Shown here: one piece after another, positions 53,997-64,000 of the stretch
Layout of the letters: each line of letters opens with the position of its first letter
How positions within the stretch are numbered: the first letter of the stretch is position 1
From: an uncultured Synergistales bacterium
GTDB taxonomy: Bacteria; Synergistota; Synergistia; Synergistales; Aminobacteriaceae
DNA: 64,000 nt
Direction of reading: 5' to 3'
Assembly: GCA_905233725.1 (NCBI GenBank)
Contig: CAJOEM010000004.1
Coordinates: forward strand, 18,882-82,881
Made by a program: the position numbers and the translations under genes
The notes under the pieces: model-generated
Seen by the model: the letters and a program-made list of their open reading frames with translations, nothing else
What the model was told of the DNA's origin: nothing
The model's database searches: none

Positions 53997-54883
53997 ACGA
54001 CATCGAAAGGCTCAAAATCTGACGCTGGAGCAAAAGTTGAAGTTGGAGTTGCTACAAAAATCAAGAATATAGCTTCGACCGGACACAACGCAGGCATTAA
54101 GGGAGCGCAATACGCTGGGACTACGACTCTAACAATATCGGTTGTGAATAATATACTCGCAGTCTTCACTTCAAAGGTGAGAAAGATTTTTCGGACGCAA
54201 TTCGTGATACGGCGAAAGATGGCGGAACTGCTGCAGCAACAGGCTACGTTATGAGCGGAGGTCTTACGGTTTTAGCGCAAAGTCTCTCCTCGAAAACGTC
54301 AACAATCATTCAGTCACTCGTGAAATCAAACGTCCCAGGCAAAATCATAACCGGAATCATGCAATTCGGCTCAGTCCTGAAAAATTACGCATCCGGTGAA
54401 ATTAACACACAGGAATTTTTGATTCAAATGGGAGATAGAGGCTTGAATTTTGCGTCGATGAGTTACGGAATGGTTGCTGGACAATCACTGATCCCGATCC
54501 CGATTGTAGGAGCTGCGATTGGCGGATTAGTTGCGTCGGCTTTGACTAGCGATTTGATCCAGAATTTCATGCAACAGCTTAAACGCAAAGATCTCGAACA
54601 TCAGGAACGTTTGCGAATAATCCGTGAATGTGAACTCGCAACAGAACAGGAAAGAAATTTCAGAGCAGAACTTGAGTATTATCTCGCGAATTATTTCAGG
54701 GAATGTCGGGAATGTTTTGACGAGGCGTTATCTGGAATGAATCTCGCGCTGCAAAATAACAACGCTGATAGTTTCATTCAGAACGCTAACAAGATCACGC
54801 GCAAATTGGGCGGCGACGTTTATTTCGAGACGGTCGATGAATTTGTCGATGCTTGGGATAACGGTGTAGTCGATAGATTCTAG
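53997..54883 (+). pseudogene. Decayed gene: glycine-zipper-like helical protein, start codon lost and frameshifted
   Basis: A good AGGAG (53986-53990) is followed six nt later by ACG where ATG would be expected. From there a coding-like frame reads TSKGSKSDAGAKVEVGVATK, then GHNAGIKGAQYAGTTTLTIS, until about 54165, where coding character moves to another frame: LHFKGEKDFSDAIRDTAKDG, then GYVMSGGLTVLAQSLSS to the stop at 54883. The second frame alone has ATG 54251 and encodes 210 aa with a Gly/Ala-rich membrane-like hairpin (GQSLIPIPIVGAAIGGLVAS) and a helical tail. Function unknown; I recall similar two-protein modules in varied bacteria but cannot name them. Confidence 0.7.
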
Positions 54884-54911
54884 ATTCTAAACTTAACAGG
54901 AGGAAATTATT

Positions 54912-55886
54912 ATGCCATTGCCATTATTAGTTTGGGGAGCAGTTGGATTAGCTGGACTTTTGGGGATCGGCGCTAACGAATCAGCCAAGGAAACTAACGA
55001 GAAAGCTGAACGACGCGCTGAGGGTGCAAAACTGAAATTCACAAATGCGAAAGGAGCTTTAGAACGCGATCATTCGGACATGCAATCATCACTTGCAAGA
55101 TTCGGCACGACCAAGAAAGATATTCTCGAAAGTTCCATGCGTGAATTTCTTGATGCTTACGGACGGCTAAGAATTACAGAATTTGAAGCTTTACCTGACG
55201 AGAAATTCGACATCAAGCCTGACGAAATACTAAAGATTCAAAAGATGACGAATATTTACCAAGACTCTTTCCAAGCCGCAACCGGTGGAGCAATAACCGG
55301 AACTTTGGTCAGTCTCGCAGCAACTGGTTAACTCGGAACTCTCGCAACTGCTGGGGGAGCGTTATTGACCGGAAGTTTTGCAACAGCAGCAACGACTCTA
55401 ACCGGAGCATTGGCAGCAACACCGATCGGAGCATTACTCGGACCTGTCGCACTTTTCACCGGAGCTTTTGCGGATATGAGAGCCGACGAGAATCTCGAAA
55501 AAGCTAACGCAATGTACGCTCAAGCCGAATTAGCCGAAGCCAAAATGCTAACTCAACGGGATTTATGCGACGCAATTTGTGAACGTGCAAATATGCTGGA
55601 TAACTTGTTATACGAACTCAACAGACTTTTCGCACCAACGGCAGCAAACTTTAACAGCATGTTGCGAATACGAGACGGATATTTCTCTGGCAGGAAATTT
55701 TCCCCGAGAGAGTTCAGCAGCCAGGAGCACAAATTCATCGCAAGCACGCGCGCATTAGCTGGAGCCGTGAAAGCTGTAATGTTCGACGTGAAAATCGCGA
55801 ATGATTCTAGTGACGGCAAATCCGTGAAGCTCAACGATAATTTTTACACACAATATCACGCACTCGCGGACAAGTATCTGCACTAA
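54912..55886 (+). pseudogene. Decayed gene: glycine-zipper membrane protein with in-frame TAA
   Basis: ATG 54912 behind AGGAGG. An N-terminal hydrophobic LLVWGAVGLAGLLGIGANES, a coiled helical part (KAERRAEGAKLKFTNAKGAL), then a TAA at 55329-55331, after which the same frame continues without another start for 184 codons (TAGGALLTGSFATAATTLTG, PIGALLGPVALFTGAFADMR, helical tail ending at 55886). The Gly/Ala zipper spans the stop, so this was one protein of about 324 aa. Either a nonsense mutation or read-through. Its partner at 53997 is also broken. The end overlaps the rpoC frame antisense by 132 nt. Confidence 0.8.
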
Positions 55887-58800
55887 AATTGCGCATAAAA
55901 AATCCCCTGAGCAATTCAAGCTATCATGACTTGAGAATCGTTCAGGGGAAATTTTTCGCGTGAGTTCAGCTCTTGTTGTGCGTTCTCGACGTTCATACGT
56001 TCTGACACGTTTGAGTTCCTTGTTCTCTTTGTACGAGATCGACCTGAACGGTGTTGCGCCAGTTCCTGCAGGAATCAAGTGTCCGATTATGACGTTCTCT
56101 TTCAAGCCGCTCAATGGATCCGATTGTCCTTTCACAGCAGCTCCGGCGAGAATTTGCGCGGTCTGTTGGAATGATGCCGCACTCAGGAAACTATCCGTAG
56201 CCAATGCAGCTTTCGTGATCCCGTGAATAAACGGCTTGCAAACCGGAAGTTCACGCAATCTCTGAACAAACGACACGTCTCGAATTATTCTGCAAGTGTC
56301 AGATTTAGCGTTCGCTGCCCTGAGAGAAATTTCGACCGGTTTCTTCGCGACAAGTTCGTCAAAATTCGACAGCGGCAAAAGCTCTTCACCGTCAGAATTT
56401 TTCGCTCCGAGCAGGACTTTGTTCTTGATTTTGTTCGACAATATTTTCTCGAGAATTTCGCTCCTGAGAATCATTTCGCCATCGTATAATTCAATGCTTT
56501 CGTTCACACCCTTAGCAAAATCCGCGATTACCTGATTATCAACGTAAGTTCCGTCAGCAAGTTCTTTGCCCCAAAGCGCGCGCTCGATTAACGCCGTCTC
56601 GATTGAATCCGCAATATTTATCTTGTCAACCGAGTGCCAGACTTTCACTTCACGAATGCCGCCATCAGCAATTCCCTGACTTATTTCCTGATCGATCAGC
56701 ATGTCTTTTCGTGCGATTAATCTGTCGTCGATATACAAATCTTCAGAAAGCCATTTCGCATTCACAAGGCGATTCAGCAATTCGCGATCTTCGACTCGAA
56801 TCACAACCGGACCATTTGGATTCGCAACCGTCAAGCGCTTCAGCTCCGGACGTCCCAAAACCGTACCGCTCTTTAGACGCCAAGTTCCGAGCCTGAAATC
56901 ATCAAAAGTGCGTAAACCCGTGATTTGCTTTTGAAACGCTGCTTTGCCGACGATTACTTCGATAACGCGATCTTCGTGACTGAGCATCATGCTTGTGAGC
57001 GACATTCCCGGCGTGAGAATTTTCAGCAATGCATCCTCATCGAGCGTGTGACCCTCGAGGCTCTGCAATTCCGGATCAGCGTGTGCATCGACCGAAATCA
57101 GAACATCACCGCCGAAATTCTTCTGAGCTGTATTAAGCCTGTTTTGATTTTCCGTGTGAATTTCCTGAATCACTTTCTCAGCGTCATCGTTGAAAATTAT
57201 ATCTCCGGCAACGAACGATGTATCGCCTTCTTCGATAACGCGAACTCGATTCAGCGGCGCAACTTTTCGCAAAATCACTTCGATATGCTTATTATTTATG
57301 CTGACACCCTGAGAATGATAAACGTACTGAATCTCATCGACAAGCATTTTCTGAACCGCATCGATTCCTGAGACTTCGAGTAATTGCTGCGGATCAATGC
57401 TGCCCTCGGTCAACGGTGTGAGCTTGTTCACGTACATGCCGACTTCGATTCCCTCTTTCAAGTCCTGATTTGACGGGATTGCGTGTGTGATTTTTTCTTT
57501 GCCGTCTGGGCTTGAGATTATGACTTTGCGTTTGCCTTCAGGTGTAATATCCTCGATGAATCCGTCAAGACCTGCGAGAATGCAAACTTTTCTGGGACGC
57601 CGTGCTTCGAATAACTGCTCGATTCGTGGCAAACCCTGCGTGATATCCTCAGCCTGACGAACTCCACCCGTATGGAACGTTCTCATCGTTAATTGCGTTC
57701 CTGGTTCACCGATTGATTGAGCTGCGACAACTCCGACAGCTTCACCGATTGGCACGAGTTTTCTCGACGAGAGATCATGACCGTAGCATTTCTGACAGAC
57801 TCCGTGCTTTAATGCGCATGACAACGGGCTGCGCACCCAGACTTCATCTACTCCGGCATTCTCGATTTTCTTCGCGATTTTCTCAGTTATGATTTCCCCG
57901 GACTTGATCAAGACTTCGCCATTCGCAACAATATCATTCAGGGCAGTTCTGCCGGCGATGCGTTCAGCGACTCCGATCATGACTTTGCCTTCACTTGTTA
58001 GAGGCTTGATGCAAATTCCTTTATCTGTTCCGCAATCGTGTTCCGTGATTATCAAATCCTGCGATACGTCAACGAGCCTTCGAGTTAAATAACCGCTCTT
58101 TGCAGTTCTGAGTGCTGTGTCCGCGAGACCTTTTCTTGCGCCATGCGTTGAGATAAAATATTCGAGCATGTTCATGCCTTCACGGAAATTCGCCGTAATC
58201 GGATAATCAATCGTTTTACCAGTCGGGTCACTCATCAAGCCGCGAATGCCAGCCATCTGTCCCATTTGACCGAGTGAGCCTCGTGCGCCGCTTTCGACCA
58301 TCATTCGAACCGGGTTTTCCGGATCCATGTGAGCCTTGATGCTATCAGCAATATCTTTCGTAGCTTGTCCCCATAATTTGCCTTTTTGATCCAGATATTC
58401 GTCATGCGTCAACAAGCCCATCTCGTAATTTTCTTTTGCAACATCGTCCTGAGCCTGAGTGATTTTCGTAATTTCGGTTTTCTCATCTGGGATTCGCACT
58501 GCCTGAACTCCGAACGAAATTCCGCTCCTCGCTGCCCAGTGATAACCGAGTGATTTTATATCATCAAGCATTTTCACAACGCCGGGTCTGTCGATCTCGT
58601 CATACGCAGAATCTAACAGGCTGCCGATTCGCTTTTTGTCAAGCTGTTCATTCACGAAGCGCAATTTATTCGGGATACGCTGATTGAAAACGACTCGTCC
58701 GGGTGTAGTCTCGATGAAAACCGCGTGATATTTTCCATCAGATTCGATTTCGTCAGGTGAATTCACGATCACTTGTTCGCCATTCTTGACATATAATCTG

Positions 58801-60974
58801 CGGCCTTTGGGTTTGCCGAGTGAGCCGTCATCTTTGAGCCATATTCTGGAATTTACGTGAACAACCCCGTGAGACAGCGCATCGAGAACGTCGTCACAAT
58901 TCGCGAAGAATGACCCATCACCGGACAAGCCTTTTCGCATATCCGTCAAGTAATACACGCCGAGAACTATGTCCTGTGTCGGAGTTACGACTGGTCTGCC
59001 GCTAGCAGGTGAGAGCAAATTATTCGCCGAGAGCATGAGTAATCTTGCTTCAGCCTGAGCTTCGATTGATAACGGAACATGTACAGCCATCTGGTCGCCG
59101 TCGAAGTCCGCGTTGAATGCCGTACAAACCATTGGGTGAAGTCTAATCGCTTTGCCTTCCATCAGGACGGGTTCGAAGGCCTGAATGCCGAGCCTGTGTA
59201 AAGTCGGCGCACGATTCAGCATTACCGGATGATCTTTTATAATATTCTCGAGGATCTCCCAGATTTCCTCACGACCGCGCTCAATTTGACGACGCGCACT
59301 CTTCACGTTCGGAGCTAATCCGGAATCAACAAGTCTGCGAATAACGAACGGCTTGAACAATTCCAGAGCCATCTGTTTAGGCAAGCCGCACTGGTAAATT
59401 TTCAGTTCAGGTCCGATTACGATAACGCTGCGTCCTGAATAATCGACACGTTTCCCAAGAAGATTCTGCCTGAACCTGCCTTTCTTACCGCGCAACAAAT
59501 CCGTGAGACTTTTCAGCGGGCGATTTCCTGCACCGAGGACAGCTTTCCCGACACGTCCGTTATCGATCAGAGCATCGACGCATTCCTGAAGCATGCGTTT
59601 TTCGTTGCGAATTATAATTTCCGGAGCATTGAGCTGCTGCAATTTCTTGAGGCGATTGTTGCGATTGATTACGCGCCTGTACAAATCATTCAGGTCACTC
59701 GTAGCGAATCTGCCACCGTCGAGCTGCACTAACGGTCTCAAATCCGGCGGGATCACTGGCAGCACGTTCAGGATCATGCTTGAGGCTAGCGAATCACTCT
59801 TTCTGAAATCCTCAACGACTTGCAATCTCTTGACTAATTTGCGTTTTTTCTGACCAGTAGTCCCGGCAATTTCCTCGCGCAACGATGACGAGAGCAAATC
59901 CAGATCCAACTTGTTAATCAGCGTTTGTATTCCGTCGGCACCGATTCCTGCTTCGAATTTGCGATCATAAGCTTTGCATAATTCCTGCTGACGTTCGAGA
60001 ATAACATCTCCCTGTTCGAACGGTGAATCTCCCGGAGAAATGACGAGATGACACGGTTCGTCGATAACTTTCACGTGAGCAACCTCGCGGAATTTTCCTG
60101 AATATCTCTGCTTCAGGACTGATAATTCACTTTCGGAAACTATGTCGCCTTTCGCAAACGGCATTTTCGGAGCAGATGTTACGATGAACGCGTCATTTGC
60201 GCCGATTTTTGCGCGAGTGAAAATACCGTCGTCCTGATTCATTTCCGAGACAGGAATGATTGCGCCGACTTCAAGTTTGGAATTTTCGAACGCCTGAGAC
60301 AGCACATAAGCCGGTTCAGCTTTGACGACTTCATTGCCGTATTCAGTTTTCAGTTTTGCGAGTTGATTTGCAGCGACTAATTCCCCGACTTTCAGCTGCG
60401 GAACGTCCACAAACTCGATCAAGTACGCGCGCTCAGCTTTGAACATATCCGGGTCATAATGCTCGTGAATCTTCAGGTCTGAATCCGAAATTACGTCGCC
60501 GACTTTCACGATGCGAGGATCAGTTTTGTGACCGACAGCCGTAACTTTCCAAGCACTTTCACCACGTCTGAACGGAGCGAAATATATTACTTTTTCGAGA
60601 TCTTTCGCGCCAGTTCCCAAGAGCAAACTCAATCTGCTGGGAATGCCGCGCAAATACCAGATGTGAACGACAGGCACAGCGAGTTTGATATGTCCCATGC
60701 GTTCGCGTCTGACACGATTATCCGTTACTTCAACGCCGCAATGTTCGCAGATAACTCCTTTGAATTTTGGTCCGGAGCGTTTATATTTTCCGCATTTGCA
60801 TTCGTAGCTGCGAGTTGGACCGAAGATTTTCTCGCAGAACAAGCCGTCAGTTTCAGGGCGCAGTGTTCTGTAATTTATCGTCTCAGGTTTCTGCACCTCC
60901 CCGTAAGAAATTTCTTCTATGCGTTTTGGAGTTGCGAGTTTGATTCTCACTCCGACAATTTCTTTTCTTGGCAT
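55755..60974 (-). CDS. rpoC: RNA polymerase beta' subunit
   Basis: Largest catalytic subunit. N-terminal zinc finger ([23 protein letters not shown] begins near residue 57), catalytic [14 protein letters not shown], trigger-loop region [16 protein letters not shown] and the second zinc site ([14 protein letters not shown]) are intact. A lineage-specific insertion of about 150 residues lies near 190-340. The frame has no stop before the hairpin at 55903-55949 and runs on about 65 codons to 55755, giving 1739 aa with an odd Cys/Val-rich tail; the last recognisable RpoC residues are near [15 protein letters not shown] (56060). ATG 60974 follows AGAGG; rpoB is 19 nt upstream. Confidence 0.95.
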   Translation of the reverse strand: MPRKEIVGVRIKLATPKRIEEISYGEVQKPETINYRTLRPETDGLFCEKIFGPTRSYECKCGKYKRSGPKFKGVICEHCGVEVTDNRVRRERMGHIKLAVPVVHIWYLRGIPSRLSLLLGTGAKDLEKVIYFAPFRRGESAWKVTAVGHKTDPRIVKVGDVISDSDLKIHEHYDPDMFKAERAYLIEFVDVPQLKVGELVAANQLAKLKTEYGNEVVKAEPAYVLSQAFENSKLEVGAIIPVSEMNQDDGIFTRAKIGANDAFIVTSAPKMPFAKGDIVSESELSVLKQRYSGKFREVAHVKVIDEPCHLVISPGDSPFEQGDVILERQQELCKAYDRKFEAGIGADGIQTLINKLDLDLLSSSLREEIAGTTGQKKRKLVKRLQVVEDFRKSDSLASSMILNVLPVIPPDLRPLVQLDGGRFATSDLNDLYRRVINRNNRLKKLQQLNAPEIIIRNEKRMLQECVDALIDNGRVGKAVLGAGNRPLKSLTDLLRGKKGRFRQNLLGKRVDYSGRSVIVIGPELKIYQCGLPKQMALELFKPFVIRRLVDSGLAPNVKSARRQIERGREEIWEILENIIKDHPVMLNRAPTLHRLGIQAFEPVLMEGKAIRLHPMVCTAFNADFDGDQMAVHVPLSIEAQAEARLLMLSANNLLSPASGRPVVTPTQDIVLGVYYLTDMRKGLSGDGSFFANCDDVLDALSHGVVHVNSRIWLKDDGSLGKPKGRRLYVKNGEQVIVNSPDEIESDGKYHAVFIETTPGRVVFNQRIPNKLRFVNEQLDKKRIGSLLDSAYDEIDRPGVVKMLDDIKSLGYHWAARSGISFGVQAVRIPDEKTEITKITQAQDDVAKENYEMGLLTHDEYLDQKGKLWGQATKDIADSIKAHMDPENPVRMMVESGARGSLGQMGQMAGIRGLMSDPTGKTIDYPITANFREGMNMLEYFISTHGARKGLADTALRTAKSGYLTRRLVDVSQDLIITEHDCGTDKGICIKPLTSEGKVMIGVAERIAGRTALNDIVANGEVLIKSGEIITEKIAKKIENAGVDEVWVRSPLSCALKHGVCQKCYGHDLSSRKLVPIGEAVGVVAAQSIGEPGTQLTMRTFHTGGVRQAEDITQGLPRIEQLFEARRPRKVCILAGLDGFIEDITPEGKRKVIISSPDGKEKITHAIPSNQDLKEGIEVGMYVNKLTPLTEGSIDPQQLLEVSGIDAVQKMLVDEIQYVYHSQGVSINNKHIEVILRKVAPLNRVRVIEEGDTSFVAGDIIFNDDAEKVIQEIHTENQNRLNTAQKNFGGDVLISVDAHADPELQSLEGHTLDEDALLKILTPGMSLTSMMLSHEDRVIEVIVGKAAFQKQITGLRTFDDFRLGTWRLKSGTVLGRPELKRLTVANPNGPVVIRVEDRELLNRLVNAKWLSEDLYIDDRLIARKDMLIDQEISQGIADGGIREVKVWHSVDKINIADSIETALIERALWGKELADGTYVDNQVIADFAKGVNESIELYDGEMILRSEILEKILSNKIKNKVLLGAKNSDGEELLPLSNFDELVAKKPVEISLRAANAKSDTCRIIRDVSFVQRLRELPVCKPFIHGITKAALATDSFLSAASFQQTAQILAGAAVKGQSDPLSGLKENVIIGHLIPAGTGATPFRSISYKENKELKRVRTYERRERTTRAELTRKISPERFSSHDSLNCSGDFLCAILVQILVRECVILCVKIIVELHGFAVTRIIRDFHVEHYSFHGSS
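55895..55956. terminator. Bidirectional terminator between the decayed gene and rpoC
   Basis: TCCCCTGA pairs with TCAGGGGA, with further imperfect pairing inside (C-AATTC/GAATCG region). T tracts flank it on both strands (AATTTTT on plus, TTTTTT on minus). Confidence 0.75.
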
Positions 60975-60993
60975 TTAGGCATCGACCTCTTTT

Positions 60994-63900
60994 TTACTCA
61001 TTAACATTTTCACCAATATTTTCACCGGATGATTCTTCGTGTGATTCGCTTGACTCGCTGGATTTAGTTTTTTTAGCGGCTCGTTTAGTTTTGTGTTCTG
61101 GTTCTGGTTCGGGCTGCTCAGAATTTACCGGAGCTTCCTGTGATTTCGGCTTAATCGGCAACAGTTGGATCGCGTCCTCGTTATCAAAAACTGACGGCTG
61201 TTTCTTAACGAACGGGCGTTTCTGTTTAGGTTTGGGTTTTGACTGAGATTTTGAAGGCTGATTCTGAGTGCGTGAATCGGCTTTTCTTGGCTTAGTCGGG
61301 AGCGAATCTGTTTTGCCAGAATCCGGAGTACTCGTGAATAACAAGTCCTCGGCGATTGGCTGAGCTTCTGCTGTTGGCAACAAATCGACTGCTTCTGAGA
61401 AAGGTTGTTGCTCGAATAAATCCGGCTCTGTCTGTTCAGGCTTGTGGCGTGGGAGGCGCTTGCGTTTAGTTCTGCCCCTAATATCGTATTCTCCGTGCTC
61501 ATTTTTGCGAACTGGTGAGTACGACGTGAATGTTTTCTCGTCCTCTTCAAGTGGAATATCTCCGCGAGTGCCGTCTGAGTATTCGACTTCGACATCGAGT
61601 CCCAAACCCTGAAGCTCTTTCACCAAGACTCTAAAACTCTCAGGGACACCGGGTCTTGCCAAATTCTGTCCTTTGACGATTCGCTCATAAGTTTTGTCAC
61701 GTCCGCGAATATCATCGGATTTGACCGTCAAGATTTCCTGCAAAACGTTAGCAGCTCCGTAGCCTTCGAGAGCCCAGACTTCCATTTCGCCGAAGCGCTG
61801 ACCGCCGAACTGAGCTTTTCCGCCCAAGGGTTGCTGAGTGATCAAGCTATACGGGCCGGTTGAGCGAGCGTGGATTTTATCATCAACCAGGTGAATTAAC
61901 TTCAGCATGTACATGCAGCCGATTGTGACTTTCTTGTCCATAGGCCGACCAGTTCTGCCGTCACGCAGCGTAATCATGCCGTCTTCGGTTATGTCCGGGT
62001 ATTTTTTCTGCGCGATTTTCTTCATTTCCTCGAAGATTTCGTCCTCTTTTGCGCCCTCGAAGACTGGTGTTGCGACGTGCCAACCGTTACTGACCGCAGC
62101 GAATCCCATTATAGTTTCGAGAACCTGACCGAGATTCATTCGGCTGGGAACTCCGAGCGGATTCAGAACTACATCGACAGGTGTGCCATCAGGTAGATAC
62201 GGCATATCCTCGACCGGCAAAATTCGACTGACGACGCCTTTGTTTCCGTGACGACCTGCCATTTTATCGCCGACTGTGATTTTGCGCTTCTGAGCGACGT
62301 AGACTTTGACCGAGCGAGTTACGCCTGAGCCGAGAGCTTCTGGTGAACTGTCATCACGCGACATTTGCTTAACTGCGACGACTTTTCCCCAGGAACCGTG
62401 CGGCAATTTCAACGAGTTATCGCGAACTTCACGAGCTTTCTCTCCGAATATTGCGCGTAATAATTTTTCTTCGGGGGATTGATCGCTTTCGCCTTTGGGA
62501 GTGACTTTCCCGACGAGAATATCGCCTGCGTTGACTTCAGCACCGATTCTGATTATGCCGTTGTCGTCAAGATTTCTGAGCATATCTTCGCCTACGTTTG
62601 GAATATCGCGAGTAATTTCTTCAGCGCCAAGTTTAGTTTCGCGAGCGTCGATTTCGTATTCCTCGATGTGAATTGACGAGAACTTGTCATCTTTCACGAG
62701 ATTTTCGCTTAGCAATATTGCGTCCTCGAAATTATAGCCTTCCCACGGAACGAATGCTACAAGAACGTTTTGTCCGAGAGCAAGTTCGCCGTTATCTATT
62801 GCTTGACCGTCAGCGATTATGTCGCCTTTCTTGACGTGTTCGCCTTTTCTGACAAGTGGTCTCTGGTGAATCAGTGTTGATTGATTTGAGCGCCTGAATT
62901 TGATCAAGTGATATTCGTGTTCGCAGCGTATTTTTATAGAGTGTTGTGCATCGACCAGGATCACGACTCCGTTATCTTGAGATATAATCTTGAGCCCCAA
63001 GTCTGAATCCACGCTTTCTGCGATAATATCACCCTTTCGAACGCGCACGCCCGGAATGACGATTGACCTGTATCTCACCGGAACTCCTGCACGCTCGCGT
63101 TCTAACTCGTAGATTTTCTCAGTGCTAATTCTGATTGTTTTCGAGTCAACATAACTCACGATTCCGTCTTCTTCGGTTAATATGCAAGAGCCGGAATCTT
63201 TAGCGATTCTGTGTTCGATTCCTGTTCCAACGACTGGAGCTTCGGGGCGAATTAACGGTACTGCTTGACGCTGCATGTTTGAACCCATCAAGGCTCTGTT
63301 TGCGTCGTCATGTTCGAGAAACGGGATCAGAGCAGTTGAAGGCGATACGATTTGTCGTGGCGAAACGTCCATGTAATCAACGTCTTTGACCGGTATAGTA
63401 TTAATTTCATCGGCGTGGCGTGTTGGGCAAAATTCACCTGCGAGAGTAACGCCGTCGTCTTCGATTTGTGTATTTGCCATTGCGACGTTGTATTTATCTT
63501 CGTCATCAGCTGATAAGAGCACAACTTCGTCAGTTAATTTTCCATTTTCGACTTTGCGTCTTGGAGTGACGAGGAAGCCGTGAGAGTTCAAGCTTGCATA
63601 AGTCGTAAGTGACGAAACCAGACCGATATTTGGGCCTTCAGGTGTCTCGATTGGGCAAACTCTGCCGTAATGTGTGTAATGTACGTCGCGTGCTTCGAAA
63701 CCTGCGCGTTCACGTGAAAGTCCGCCCGGGCCGAGTGCTGAGAGTCTGCGTCTGTGAGTGACTTCGGCTAACGGGTTAGTCTGGTCCATGAATTGCGAGA
63801 GCTGACCTGAGCCGAAAAATTCTCTTAGACATGCCAGGATTGGACGAACGTTGATTAATTCGCGAGCTGTAGCTTTGCCGAGATTTGTGCTGGTGTTCAT

Positions 63901-64000
63901 TCGTTCGCGAACTATTCTCTCCATGCGTGTCAGACCGATTCGGACCTGATTCTGCAATAATTCGCCAACTGAACGAACGCGTCTATTGCCCAAATGATCT
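60994..64000 (-). CDS. rpoB: RNA polymerase beta subunit (5' partial)
   Basis: The C-terminal 1001 residues of RpoB; the frame is open to the window edge, so the gene begins beyond 64000. The rifampicin region reads [20 protein letters not shown] then [13 protein letters not shown], with the positions equal to E. coli Asp516, His526 and Ser531 unchanged, suggesting a drug-sensitive sequence. Further motifs [26 protein letters not shown] and [20 protein letters not shown] are intact. After the usual end ([20 protein letters not shown]) comes an extra hydrophilic tail of about 200 residues rich in Lys, Pro, Glu and Ser (from about 61590 to 60994). rpoC follows 19 nt downstream. Confidence 0.97.
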   Translation of the reverse strand, partial: DHLGNRRVRSVGELLQNQVRIGLTRMERIVRERMNTSTNLGKATARELINVRPILACLREFFGSGQLSQFMDQTNPLAEVTHRRRLSALGPGGLSRERAGFEARDVHYTHYGRVCPIETPEGPNIGLVSSLTTYASLNSHGFLVTPRRKVENGKLTDEVVLLSADDEDKYNVAMANTQIEDDGVTLAGEFCPTRHADEINTIPVKDVDYMDVSPRQIVSPSTALIPFLEHDDANRALMGSNMQRQAVPLIRPEAPVVGTGIEHRIAKDSGSCILTEEDGIVSYVDSKTIRISTEKIYELERERAGVPVRYRSIVIPGVRVRKGDIIAESVDSDLGLKIISQDNGVVILVDAQHSIKIRCEHEYHLIKFRRSNQSTLIHQRPLVRKGEHVKKGDIIADGQAIDNGELALGQNVLVAFVPWEGYNFEDAILLSENLVKDDKFSSIHIEEYEIDARETKLGAEEITRDIPNVGEDMLRNLDDNGIIRIGAEVNAGDILVGKVTPKGESDQSPEEKLLRAIFGEKAREVRDNSLKLPHGSWGKVVAVKQMSRDDSSPEALGSGVTRSVKVYVAQKRKITVGDKMAGRHGNKGVVSRILPVEDMPYLPDGTPVDVVLNPLGVPSRMNLGQVLETIMGFAAVSNGWHVATPVFEGAKEDEIFEEMKKIAQKKYPDITEDGMITLRDGRTGRPMDKKVTIGCMYMLKLIHLVDDKIHARSTGPYSLITQQPLGGKAQFGGQRFGEMEVWALEGYGAANVLQEILTVKSDDIRGRDKTYERIVKGQNLARPGVPESFRVLVKELQGLGLDVEVEYSDGTRGDIPLEEDEKTFTSYSPVRKNEHGEYDIRGRTKRKRLPRHKPEQTEPDLFEQQPFSEAVDLLPTAEAQPIAEDLLFTSTPDSGKTDSLPTKPRKADSRTQNQPSKSQSKPKPKQKRPFVKKQPSVFDNEDAIQLLPIKPKSQEAPVNSEQPEPEPEHKTKRAAKKTKSSESSESHEESSGENIGENVNE

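Noticed and set aside
63991-63993. TTG as the start of rpoB
   Set aside because: It is an internal Leu codon in the conserved [13 protein letters not shown] segment; the gene continues past the window edge.

Overview
The window looks like a chromosomal segment of a motile, Gram-negative member of the Synergistota (Synergistaceae), probably an AT-leaning gut lineage. The best pointer is the secreted protein at 15988-19758, whose C-terminus (SSGCNAGF, a hydrophobic stretch, then KRRSK) has the form of the Synergist-CTERM sorting signal. Flagellar genes, a complete minCDE-rodA cluster and RNase Y fit. No phage, insertion sequence, CRISPR array or rRNA operon is visible.

Layout. 1-4511 (+): end of a lipoprotein resembling a pore-forming toxin with a BACON domain, a PAP2 phosphatase and an APC permease. 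11028-4542 (-): a probable six-gene run of a Ser/Glu-rich protein, larE, a DedA protein, a PfkB sugar kinase, a CPA2 antiporter and an HD-GYP protein. 11139-13322 (+): an rRNA methyltransferase and gltX. 15724-13391 (-): rny-ymdB. 23318-15988 (-): a MacB-type permease, uvrB and the Synergist-CTERM protein. 23490-30851 (+): a tightly packed nine-gene operon joining a partner-switching phosphorylation cassette (degenerate GHKL protein, STAS, PP2C phosphatase, GHKL kinase) to a polar amino-acid ABC transporter whose ATPase carries a GHKL-like C-terminal domain. 30888-37160 (+): tRNA-Ser(CGA), ackA, a DUF177 protein, rpmF, htpG and two unknown genes. 39938-37247 (-): ilvC-ilvD. 46001-41093 (-): minC, minD, minE, rodA and a radical SAM gene, followed by a broken GT8 glycosyltransferase carrying 11 copies of a 7-bp repeat. 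46135-53753 (+): flgM, flgN and greatly enlarged flgK and flgL. 53997-55886 (+): two adjacent decayed genes. 64000-55755 (-): rpoB (5' end outside the window) and rpoC.

The most interesting unit is the 23490-30851 operon. It contains three GHKL-type domains, one STAS protein and one phosphatase, with no sigma factor in sight. The fused GHKL-like domain on the transporter ATPase suggests that the phospho-switch acts on transport directly; this is inference. Second is a heptamer-repeat contingency structure at the start of the GT8 gene, currently out of frame. Recurring local habits are extended -10 promoters of the form TGCTAtAAT and frequent TTG start codons. All family names come from motif recognition by eye, with no database search.
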